Source: Pleurocapsa sp. MO_226.B13 (GTDB lineage Bacteria; Cyanobacteriota; Cyanobacteriia; Cyanobacteriales; Xenococcaceae). Taken from it: DNA of 21,528 bases. Position 1 is the stretch's first letter, and each line of letters opens with the position of its first letter. The position numbers were made by a program, and so were the translations under genes. This document shows positions 1-7,117 of this stretch, one piece after another. The stretch spans positions 1 through 21,528 of the forward strand of contig JASJEI010000214.1 of assembly GCA_030064795.1 (NCBI GenBank). The letters run 5' to 3'. Under the pieces are notes generated by a model. The model was given only the letters and a program-made list of their open reading frames with translations. It was not told the origin of the DNA and ran no database searches.

Positions 1-335
1 ATAATTAAACTCAACTATGTTTACTTTTGTCAAGTAGATTTAATCCTTTGATTGATATTAAGTTGAAGCGAATTTACATTTTGTTACATACTTCAGGTTA
101 TTTATGTCTGTCTACTTAATAGCGCGCCGTGTCTAATCTCGCGCCTTTCGTCGTCCATTGTTACGAGGGTGTGGATATTTTTGACTAGTAAAGTAGGCAT
201 TTATTTTTAAAATGAAGAGTTATGAGTATTTTAGTAGAGAAAAGGCGATCGCTTCACGCAAAGAAAAATAAGTTTTTCAACTAACTCTTAGCTAGCTCAA
301 CCATTACATATTGGCGTAACGCCTTTTATTGTTAC
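1..335. other. non-coding stretch downstream of the radical SAM gene
   Basis: I see no supportable gene here. A HIP1 site GCGATCGC lies near 246-253. Two small stems are visible: GCGCG/CGCGC (122-126 with 140-144) and GGCGT/ACGCC (313-317 with 319-323). The second is followed by a short T-rich run only on the plus strand, so it does not look like a terminator for the minus-strand gene that ends at 336. Confidence 0.5.
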
Positions 336-1517
336 TTATACTGGATGCAAACCTAAATCTTTTTCGATATCCTCAAGAACGATATCTGTAATTACTTTCT
401 TAGTATATCTACAATACATAGTTTCCGAGGTGGCAAAAGAGCCATTTTCAAAGTATTTATTAGAAGGCGCACCGCCACCGCATAAAGAATAATATTGGCA
501 GGTACGTTTACACAGATTGACCCCTGCTTGAATATCTCGATTAATTCTGTTGAATTTATCAGTGTGGCAAATAGAATCAAAGGAATCTTGTTGTACGTTG
601 CCAAGAATAAAATCACCATAATCAGAGCTTTTCATTGACAAAAGTTCTGGAGAGAACGTAGAAAAGTCGCCATTATAAGCAATATTAATCATTGTAAAAG
701 GAGTAAACTGTCCTTGGAGTGCATTACATTTTTCATAGATAAAGTTTTTGATTTGTTCAAACTCCCGAACTTTCAAATAACCATTGGTACTTTTTGTCAA
801 TTCATATAGCCTCTGCATAAAGGCTCGATATCTTTCTTCTGCGCTATCTTTTGCCAAAGATGATGATTCGTTCGCTCCTTCCGTTTCCTCTATATTGAAA
901 CCGACATTCCTCATCTGATGTTCCATAAAGAAATCAAATATTGCTTCGGGGAAATTTAGGGAATTATTAGTGAGAACTGCAATAACAGAAAAGTCAATCT
1001 TATTCGCCTGTAGTAACGATATGCCTCTCATGGTGCTGGCATGAGTACCCAAGCCTTTTCTAGTCTTGCGATGAGCATCGTGGATAAAAGCCGGACCATC
1101 TAGACTAACGCCTACCTTGACCCGATATTTTTTAATTAGATTGCACCAAGCCTGGTTTATTAAAGTTCCATTAGTTTGCAAGGCATGGGAGATTGAGCAG
1201 CGACTGGAATTAAACTCGCGATTAAGCTGATCGATCTTGTCAAATGCAGATTCATAAAAGGAAATAGGCATGGTGAGAGGTTCGCCAGCGTGCCAGACAA
1301 CTGTAAATTCTTTACCGATAAATTGGCTTTGAAAGAGATTTTTAAATATAGGTTCGAGTAAATCGAGGGAGAGTCGGTATTTCGATCGGCGATCGGGCAG
1401 ATAGCAGTAATCGCAATTAAGATTACAAAAGGGAGTAGGTTGAATGACAATTAATTTTACCGAGCCAAATTGAGTTTTTTGTAAGGCAGCTTTTGGTATT
1501 TGCTTTGTTTTATTCAT
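336..1517 (-). CDS. grrM: radical SAM/SPASM cyclophane-forming maturase, GrrM/OscB type
   Basis: The 393-residue protein has the radical SAM cluster motif C31-x3-C35-x2-C38 just after the segment VIQPTPFCNLNCDYCYLPDR, which is characteristic of GrrM maturases. The sequence FSTFSPELL near residues 285-293 is also typical of this family. The C-terminal SPASM region supplies C317, C336, C340, C346 and C369 for auxiliary iron-sulfur clusters. Known relatives join an aromatic side chain to the beta carbon of a residue two positions later, giving three-residue cyclophanes in a ribosomal peptide. The gene lies 189 bases downstream of, and on the same strand as, a tryptophan-rich precursor with W-x-D/N repeats, the expected substrate. 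The substrate assignment is inferred from this pairing. I see no strong ribosome binding site before the ATG, and no GrrP-type partner gene or exporter beside it. Confidence 0.9.
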   Translation of the reverse strand: MNKTKQIPKAALQKTQFGSVKLIVIQPTPFCNLNCDYCYLPDRRSKYRLSLDLLEPIFKNLFQSQFIGKEFTVVWHAGEPLTMPISFYESAFDKIDQLNREFNSSRCSISHALQTNGTLINQAWCNLIKKYRVKVGVSLDGPAFIHDAHRKTRKGLGTHASTMRGISLLQANKIDFSVIAVLTNNSLNFPEAIFDFFMEHQMRNVGFNIEETEGANESSSLAKDSAEERYRAFMQRLYELTKSTNGYLKVREFEQIKNFIYEKCNALQGQFTPFTMINIAYNGDFSTFSPELLSMKSSDYGDFILGNVQQDSFDSICHTDKFNRINRDIQAGVNLCKRTCQYYSLCGGGAPSNKYFENGSFATSETMYCRYTKKVITDIVLEDIEKDLGLHPV

Positions 1518-1659
1518 AATTGTTCTCGACCAATAAATAAATATTTAAGACATGTATGCAACCTGTAATGTAATATGTGTAGTCGAAAAATGTGTCAGTC
1601 CGAAGCTCGAAGCGGGCGATCGCAAAATTATTAACAGAGGGCGCATACTTTTTCTTGAG

Positions 1660-1689
1660 AACACTTACAGTACATCTAGTTAGAGTGTT
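1660..1689 (-). promoter_or_regulatory. possible hairpin between precursor and maturase genes
   Basis: AACACT (1660-1665) and AGTGTT (1684-1689) are complementary across an 18-base loop, within the 189-base gap between the RiPP precursor and its maturase. Such a stem could lower maturase expression relative to precursor, but it is short and has no U-run. Weak evidence. Confidence 0.2.
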
Positions 1690-1706
1690 TTGTAAGTTTG
1701 TAATTA

Positions 1707-2066
1707 CTACCAGTTGCTCCAGTTGCTCCAGTCGCTCCAGTCCCTCCAGTCGCTCCAGTCCCTCCAGTCCCTCCAATAGTTAGGCCAGTCAGACCAATAA
1801 TTTCTCCAGCGACTCGCAAAAAGCTTTTTTTCCTGGCTCTCTAGCTCTTCTTGTGAAGACAATCTAGCATCAGTCTCACTTGCGTTTCGCTGTCCTCTCT
1901 GCTTAAGCAATTCTCTAACCTTAGTCAGTCGCTCTTCTATGGTCGGCTCTGCAATTGCTCGATCTCGAGCAGCAATTGCTTGGGACAAACTAGAACTAAA
2001 AGCGGTAGCAACTGCTGCTAAAGTGAATAATTTAAAGACTTTCCAATAATCATTTTTAAAATTCAT
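1707..2066 (-). CDS. grrA: RiPP precursor, GrrA/OscA-like, with W-x-D/N repeat core
   Basis: The 119-residue protein has three parts. Residues 1-33 form a basic then hydrophobic, signal-like segment ending near an A-x-A. Residues 34-82 are a charged helix-like leader with IEERLTKVRELLKQ, resembling GrrA leaders. The core from W87 to the C-terminal W119 is a run of W-x-D and W-x-N triplets. I count ten such motifs, starting at W87, W91, W94, W98, W101, W104, W107, W110, W113 and W116. Maturases of the GrrM group form cyclophanes at aromatic-x-D/N sites, so this is a very dense substrate. Unlike the glycine-rich members that gave the family its name, the core has no glycine. The gene starts 58 bases after the WD40 gene ends and is followed by the maturase gene. 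Assignment rests on the repeat, the leader and the neighbour; the mature product and its role are unknown. Confidence 0.85.
   Translation of the reverse strand: MNFKNDYWKVFKLFTLAAVATAFSSSLSQAIAARDRAIAEPTIEERLTKVRELLKQRGQRNASETDARLSSQEELESQEKKLFASRWRNYWSDWPNYWRDWRDWSDWRDWSDWSNWSNW
1710..1772. repeat. seven tandem 9-bp units encoding the W-x-D/N core
   Basis: Seven consecutive 9-bp units of the form CCAGT(T/C)(G/C)CT fill this span on the plus strand. Read on the minus strand each gives Ser/Arg-Asp/Asn-Trp, so one DNA unit equals one predicted cyclophane unit. Units differ only at the positions that switch Asp/Asn and Ser/Arg. The tract is prone to slippage in whole triplet units. Confidence 0.9.
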
Positions 2067-2124
2067 CGTAAAAGTTACTGACTGTATGTTTCAAAACAAT
2101 TGTCATGCATGAATTATGGTTCGG

Positions 2125-4323
2125 TTATTTTTTATTTAGTAAAAGATTGGGACACTCTTCTGACAGTTCTTTTCGGTCATCAGGATGAATCGCAAGATAG
2201 TCTTTGAGCCAAACACATCCTCTGTCTAGTAGCTCATTCAAACTCTCTTCATCCAGCGATGACTTTTTCTGAAGATCCCACAGAGAAATGGTTTTATCGG
2301 CAGAACCAGTAGCAAGATACTGTCCATCAGAATTGAAACTAACGCTTAAAACATTATGCTGATGACCTCTAATTTTTTTAGGTGGTATATGCAAATTCGA
2401 TAAAAAGACGCTGCCGTCGGCAGAGCCAATAGCCAGTTGCTGCCCATTAGGGCTAAAACTCATACTCCAGACTTGCGCTTCACGAACTTTATAATCCCGA
2501 TCGACTTTGAATTTGGTGAGTATATTATCTTGCAAGTTTGATAACAAGACACTGCCATCAACAGAGCCAATAGCCAATTGCTGACCATCGGGGCTAAAAC
2601 TCATGCTTGATATCGCGCTTAAATCGGCTTGTTCGTCCCGCTCGATTGTGAATTTGGTGAGTGGTTTGCCTTGCAAGTTTAATAAAGTGACACTTCCATC
2701 GAAAGAGCCAATAGCTAGTTGTTGTCCATTGGGGCTGAAACTCATGCTTGATATCGCGCTTGTGCCAGCTCGATCCTCCCGATGGACTTTTTGCTCAGAA
2801 TCAGAAGGCTCTTTTATTTGTTCACGTTGTTTATCTGGTAAGTTCAATAAAGAGACGCTTCCATTGTCAGAGCCAATAGCCAGTTGTTGCCCATTGGGGC
2901 TGAAACTTATACTTGATATTATGCTTATGCTATCTGGACTGTCCTGATTAACTGCGAATTCATCGATCGGCTCAAGTTGGTTATCTTGTAAATCAAACCA
3001 GCGAATAGTATTATCACTAGAGATAGTAGCGAGAGTATTTCCGTCATCATTGAAACTGGCATTCAGTATATCGCCTTTGTGACCTCTTAATTTCTTGGGT
3101 TCTTTGTTGGTCTGCCAGTTCCATAGGTAAATACTGTCAGTAGAAACAATAGTAAGATTTTTATCATTGGGACTAAAACGAACATTTAAAACTGGGCTGT
3201 CAAATCGAAATTGATTTTTTTCTTGGATGCCTTCAAGAATCTTCTGTAGAGAACCCTTGGCAGCAGAAATATATTCCTTGGTTTTAGCAAAAGGAAGCCA
3301 TTTGACTATATCCAAGGAATCTTGTAAATCTTTTCTCATTTTCATTGTCAGTAATAAAGCTGCTAGCTGACTAATTTCACCAGATGCAAAATCTTTATGA
3401 GCTTGCTCAAACTCGTAGACCAACCTTTCAACTTGCTCGAATCGCTTTACAGCAAAAATACTGTAATACCTCGCCCCTCCCATCGTTGTTAATGATATCG
3501 CTATAACGAATATCCCTAGACGTATGACAGCTTTTTTAGCTAGTTTATTTGCTTCTTCACGAATCGATTTTGCTCGCTCTTCTGCTTGTTTTTCTGCTTC
3601 CCTAATTCTTTTTTCCTTATCGTATCTTGCTTGCCAAGCTAGAATTGGTTTAGCCATCATATCGTGATAAATTTCATAGAGAAGTTCTCCTTTATTGCCC
3701 TGTAGAGAATGCAGAATACGGTAACTTTCGTCCTCGTCTTTTCTTGTATCGCTAAGCTTGAGTAATAAATTTTTAACTGAATCTGGTTGGAGTATATTTC
3801 TTTGGTCTTTGTTGGCAAAGTAGAGTAAATCTTTAACAGGCAGGGCAATCTTAATTTGAGATTTTGTGACTAAATAGGGAAATATTCTAGCTGCGATGTC
3901 TTTTTCGCCATTTTCCTCATCTGATAGCCTCGACATCTGTCTCTCAACATGATCTTTGATAATTCCTTTTAAACCGCCTAGTTTGTCCAACCGAGCTTTT
4001 GTTAGTAACTTTAAGCCAGATTCCCTTGCTTCTTTCCAGAGATGGGTCATAACTAGCTGTAATATGGGGGATTCGACTCTAAATTCTGTGTCACTTTGGG
4101 GCTTTTTGTCAGCGGTTTCGGGATTACGCCGATCCATCCCGCTATGTTCTTCCTGAAATTGCTGCAAAATCTGCTCGTCTAAGCCTGGCTCAATCTCGAT
4201 GAATTGTTCTTCTAGCTTGTTGGTGATAACTTTACTAGGATCGAATGACTTCTCTTCAATGAAATTTTCTTCTTTAGCAGACAATTGTAAGTAAGATTGG
4301 CAACTATCGAATAATATTTGCAT
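2125..4323 (-). CDS. nSTAND1-type NTPase, C-terminal part, with TM segment and WD40 propeller (3' part of a split gene)
   Basis: This 732-residue frame continues the nSTAND1 protein begun at 4798. Residues 80-235 match the C-terminal part of nSTAND1 domains (SPILQLVMTHLWKEARE, RLGG-like LDKLGG, YEIYHDMMAKPILAW). A coiled coil (about 230-265) leads to one hydrophobic helix (about 266-292) and then about seven WD40 blades (368-690). The C-terminal tail resembles the usual end of cyanobacterial WD40-STAND proteins (LLDRGCVWLKDYL). Its first ATG overlaps the end of the upstream frame by 20 bases in a +1 register. The opening residues ILFDSCQSYLQL look like a damaged Walker B segment (expected ILFDQFEEYFL), and the sensor region that should follow, roughly 80-100 residues, seems to be missing. 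STAND proteins are NTP-driven switches that sense a stimulus through the repeat domain. This one is probably non-functional as an ATPase unless the two halves act together. Confidence 0.8.
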   Translation of the reverse strand: MQILFDSCQSYLQLSAKEENFIEEKSFDPSKVITNKLEEQFIEIEPGLDEQILQQFQEEHSGMDRRNPETADKKPQSDTEFRVESPILQLVMTHLWKEARESGLKLLTKARLDKLGGLKGIIKDHVERQMSRLSDEENGEKDIAARIFPYLVTKSQIKIALPVKDLLYFANKDQRNILQPDSVKNLLLKLSDTRKDEDESYRILHSLQGNKGELLYEIYHDMMAKPILAWQARYDKEKRIREAEKQAEERAKSIREEANKLAKKAVIRLGIFVIAISLTTMGGARYYSIFAVKRFEQVERLVYEFEQAHKDFASGEISQLAALLLTMKMRKDLQDSLDIVKWLPFAKTKEYISAAKGSLQKILEGIQEKNQFRFDSPVLNVRFSPNDKNLTIVSTDSIYLWNWQTNKEPKKLRGHKGDILNASFNDDGNTLATISSDNTIRWFDLQDNQLEPIDEFAVNQDSPDSISIISSISFSPNGQQLAIGSDNGSVSLLNLPDKQREQIKEPSDSEQKVHREDRAGTSAISSMSFSPNGQQLAIGSFDGSVTLLNLQGKPLTKFTIERDEQADLSAISSMSFSPDGQQLAIGSVDGSVLLSNLQDNILTKFKVDRDYKVREAQVWSMSFSPNGQQLAIGSADGSVFLSNLHIPPKKIRGHQHNVLSVSFNSDGQYLATGSADKTISLWDLQKKSSLDEESLNELLDRGCVWLKDYLAIHPDDRKELSEECPNLLLNKK
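2392..2907. repeat. four near-identical WD40 blade repeats in DNA
   Basis: Four copies of a block encoding SFSPNGQQLAIGSxDGSV occur at about 2392-2460, 2533-2601, 2674-2742 and 2839-2907. Spacing is 141 bp between the first three and 165 bp to the fourth. The bases are nearly identical among copies, unlike the flanking blades, which points to recent duplication or gene conversion. Confidence 0.8.
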
Positions 4324-4798
4324 AAGCTTTTAACTTATCGACTAAAGAGAGATTTGACGGAGGCGAGGGTGCATCTTTAAAAAGATTAGCAATTTCTTGT
4401 TTAAATTTTTCTTCAATCTCGGTTAGCGTGAACTCAAAAAGTTGAGCAATTTCTACTTTAAGCTGTTCCTCGATTCTCTTTAGTGGATCTTGCCAAGTTA
4501 CTTTTCCTGCTAAGTCGCCCTCGATTGGTGGGAAAACAATAATTGCCCACCCTGGCTTACCTGTTTCGTCTACATTTTTTTTTGCAGCTTGGCTTAAGTT
4601 ATAGGCTACACCTGCTCGCAGCACAGAACTTTTTCCAACACCACTATCTCCATAGAGAATTGTCAAATTCCATGCTTTTAGTTGTTCGGTGATAATTTCT
4701 CGCTCTCGTTCTCGCCCAAAGAAAAAAAGTCTATCTTCTTCGGAATAGGGAATTAGTCCTTTATAGGGTTTGGGTATAAGTTGGTTAGCTGTGTTCAC
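4304..4798 (-). CDS. nSTAND1-type NTPase, N-terminal part with Walker A (5' part of a split gene)
   Basis: This 164-residue frame opens like nSTAND1 proteins: YKGLIPYSEEDRLFFFGRE (residues 12-30), then a P-loop GDSGVGKS at 50-57 with Lys56, followed by RAGV. It stops after LVDKLKAYANIIR, just before the place where intact relatives carry Walker B. The next frame begins 20 bases earlier in a different register and supplies the rest. Skipping one base in the AAAT run near 4309-4312 would join the frames as KAYAILFD. The start codon is GTG at 4796-4798 with an AAGG-type ribosome binding site inside the end of the SIR2 gene, only four bases away, so the two genes are translated from one message. 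Intact homologues with this layout are about 980-1000 residues. Frameshift decay is the simplest reading; a sequencing error cannot be excluded. Confidence 0.75.
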   Translation of the reverse strand: MNTANQLIPKPYKGLIPYSEEDRLFFFGREREREIITEQLKAWNLTILYGDSGVGKSSVLRAGVAYNLSQAAKKNVDETGKPGWAIIVFPPIEGDLAGKVTWQDPLKRIEEQLKVEIAQLFEFTLTEIEEKFKQEIANLFKDAPSPPSNLSLVDKLKAYANIIR

Positions 4799-4802
4799 GG
4801 TC

Positions 4803-6947
4803 TTACCTTCTATTGGGTCTTGTCGGTAATTGGTCTAATTCATTTTGTTGATATTCTTCAACCTCTGCCTTAACATCTCTAAGATATTCTTCAAAGGAGC
4901 CTATTTCTCGACCGCCGATAAAGCTTCCACCGTTCTTTTCCCAAAGATGTCTATCTAAAATGCCTTCTTTCTCCTGAACTGCCCACCATTGAGATATATC
5001 TGTTTTCGCTTGTCTTTTCGCTTGTCTAAGCTTACGAATAATAAAGCGTAGATACCAATAGCTGAGATCGTATCCTAGAAACCAAAGACGACCATTAAGC
5101 AACTTATTCCATAATTTAATGGGCAACTGGTAAGGAATATCAATAGCCAAGTAGTCAAGAAAATGATCTTCAGATATAGCAAAGTTTTCTCCATTTTGAG
5201 TATTGTTCCATTTCACTGGACCGTAAATTCTGAGGATCGTTGGTCGCTCTTGCAGCAAAGAAGTAAACTCTTTTTTGTCTTTGTTTTCTGGGGTAATAGG
5301 AGCTTCTTCTGTACAGATTATTTGTTCATTTTGAAGCTCGAACTTTTGATAAACGAACTGTTTTTCACTGCTGGTATAGGAAACTAAGTCGAATGGCAGT
5401 TTCTCTTTCTCAAAGGAACCCTCCAAGGTTCGATCGAAGCAGGTAGTGACAATTAGTGGATAGCGAGTCGCGTCTAAGCCTCTAACACTTTCCTCAATGG
5501 GACAAACGTTCTTGATTAGATGTACGATGAAACCGTGCAAGCTGTTGGCAGTATAAGCTCGATCGTAAATATGATTAATAGAATCTTGGAACTTTTCTGC
5601 GCCGTGTTGATGATAGTATTGAGACACGCGCTGAAGCTCGAGGTTGGTCAAACAGGCTATATTAATCAAATTCTCATGGTTTAACGCTTTTGGCATCTCT
5701 CCCCAGAGATTACTTGAGATAAGCAAACTGATAACTTTCTGGTGGTAGAGATATTCTTCCCCCAGATTATTGCCAGTTTCTCTGTCTACATAGGCAGCCA
5801 ACTCTTTGATAGTTGGTGGATAATTATCACCTTCTTTCCATTCTGAAGGATCTGTATCTTTTCTGGGGCGATCGCACAAGTTAATATCAGCACCTATAAA
5901 AGGTACAATTAAACCTCTAGTAATGGCTTTGCTCAGTTTTTTCAGATGCTGCTTATAAGCGCCAGATGGTTGAGGTTTTTGTTTTGGAATTACTTTCTCA
6001 ATTTCATAGCAATGAGATTCTTGAAAAATAGGATTTAGTTGCCAAGGTTTGTCAGGTTTGATACGTTTGCTACTACAAACCTTTAGTCTTTTTGCCTTCC
6101 AATTCAGTAGATGGTATTCCAGCGGATAATTAGGCACTAACCTCCTCACAGGTGCGCCAAAAGTACCAGCAGCAATAGTCTCAATCTGTCCCCAGGCTGG
6201 CTCACAATGATGAAAGTCATCTGGGCTAGCTTGGTGAATATGACCGTGAAGAATAAGACGAAAACCATTTTGTACTAACTGCTCCATAAAACCCCAATCT
6301 TTAATACGGTCTTCGGAAGAACCGTGGAGAGGATGATGCCAAACGGCAATCTTGAGACGACTCTCCTTGTATTTTTCATTATTGTTAATATTTCTAATAG
6401 CATTGCCGAGGGCATCAGTATTTATGCCAGCGCGGGATGTGTAGTGATGGTCTAGCTGCCAAGCAGAATTCAAGCCTAAAACGAGTAGGCCTGAGTTTTT
6501 AAAGTGATGTAAGGTGTATTGCTGCTCTGGATCCAAAGAATAGGTTTCATTGAAAAAACTTTCATAAAAGTCTTGGAAATATTTAAATCTTTGCTTGTAT
6601 TTCTCTGGGTCTAAATCTTCAACAAGTCTTTCCTCTCCCTTATCGTCTTTGCGCCTGACAGGTGTAAAAGCTTCTTTAGATAGCTCCCAATTAAGGTCGT
6701 GGTTGCCAGGGACAATAACTACTTCCGACCATTGCAATCTAAAATGTATCATCAGGTTGATGATGAATTCTTTGGCTGCCTCGTATTCTTTAGGGGTGGA
6801 ATTTTTGGCAACATCCCCAGAAATGATGAGTGCATCAAGGCAGTCGCACCCAAAATTTTCATACAAATCACTAGTTAGTTGTTTGTACCAGCGACTGGCA
6901 TTATTCTTAGTGCCAAAGAGAAGGTCTGAGAGGTGAAGAATATACAT
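4803..6947 (-). CDS. metallophosphoesterase-SIR2 fusion protein, substituted active sites
   Basis: Residues 1-318 are a calcineurin-like phosphoesterase with motifs D8-x-L10, GD 44-45, GNHD 81-84, H204 and GHIH 235-238. The first motif should be D-x-H; Leu10 (codon CTC for an expected CAC) removes a metal ligand. Residues 345-700 are a SIR2_2-type domain: LIVPFIGADINL, PTIKELAAYV, IVTTCFD, RIYG, ISEDHFLDYL and LWFLGYDLSYWYLRFII follow the family order. Active relatives have TTNYD and a His in the K-x-HG motif; here these are TTCFD (Cys503) and RIYG (Tyr575). SIR2 domains in defence systems hydrolyse NAD+, which this copy probably cannot do in the usual way. The N-terminal half is paralogous to the CHAT fusion upstream, and the nSTAND1 gene follows four bases after the stop. 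A scaffold or decoy role, or decay, are both possible. Confidence 0.85.
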   Translation of the reverse strand: MYILHLSDLLFGTKNNASRWYKQLTSDLYENFGCDCLDALIISGDVAKNSTPKEYEAAKEFIINLMIHFRLQWSEVVIVPGNHDLNWELSKEAFTPVRRKDDKGEERLVEDLDPEKYKQRFKYFQDFYESFFNETYSLDPEQQYTLHHFKNSGLLVLGLNSAWQLDHHYTSRAGINTDALGNAIRNINNNEKYKESRLKIAVWHHPLHGSSEDRIKDWGFMEQLVQNGFRLILHGHIHQASPDDFHHCEPAWGQIETIAAGTFGAPVRRLVPNYPLEYHLLNWKAKRLKVCSSKRIKPDKPWQLNPIFQESHCYEIEKVIPKQKPQPSGAYKQHLKKLSKAITRGLIVPFIGADINLCDRPRKDTDPSEWKEGDNYPPTIKELAAYVDRETGNNLGEEYLYHQKVISLLISSNLWGEMPKALNHENLINIACLTNLELQRVSQYYHQHGAEKFQDSINHIYDRAYTANSLHGFIVHLIKNVCPIEESVRGLDATRYPLIVTTCFDRTLEGSFEKEKLPFDLVSYTSSEKQFVYQKFELQNEQIICTEEAPITPENKDKKEFTSLLQERPTILRIYGPVKWNNTQNGENFAISEDHFLDYLAIDIPYQLPIKLWNKLLNGRLWFLGYDLSYWYLRFIIRKLRQAKRQAKTDISQWWAVQEKEGILDRHLWEKNGGSFIGGREIGSFEEYLRDVKAEVEEYQQNELDQLPTRPNRR

Positions 6948-7047
6948 CTTACGAATTTAATTGGGTTTGGTTTGGAGATATTTAACATCGAGGTTTGATT
7001 AGAAAAGAGAATTAATTATCTGGTTTTTGAGTTTTGCTATTAAATCC

Positions 7048-7070
7048 TTTGGGTTTTGGAATTACCCAAA
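7048..7070. repeat. 7-bp inverted repeat between the two phosphoesterase genes
   Basis: TTTGGGT (7048-7054) and ACCCAAA (7064-7070) are perfect complements with a 9-base spacer in the 170-bp gap between the CHAT and SIR2 fusion genes. There is no T-run on the minus-strand side, so it is not a clear terminator. It could be an operator or attenuator. Confidence 0.3.
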
Positions 7071-7117
7071 TTAAGTTAAGTCCAGTAGTTCAATTTATTG
7101 GTCAATAAAATCAAGTG

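Noticed and set aside
313..323. Terminator after the radical SAM gene
   Set aside because: The 5-bp stem has T residues only on the plus strand, the wrong side for the minus-strand gene.
1510..1776. Minus-strand frame with a Leu-Glu-rich repeat (GLERLEQLEQL)
   Set aside because: It is the alternative register of the 9-bp RiPP core repeat; the W-x-D/N register has a leader, a start and the right neighbour.
2603..2947. Plus-strand frame of 114 codons inside the WD40 gene
   Set aside because: It is an antisense shadow of the repeated blades, with repeat-driven openness and no ribosome binding site or homology.
4290..4335. Programmed ribosomal frameshift joining the two nSTAND1 frames
   Set aside because: No recognised slippery site or stimulator is seen, and the joined product would still lack a normal Walker B and sensor region, so decay is simpler.
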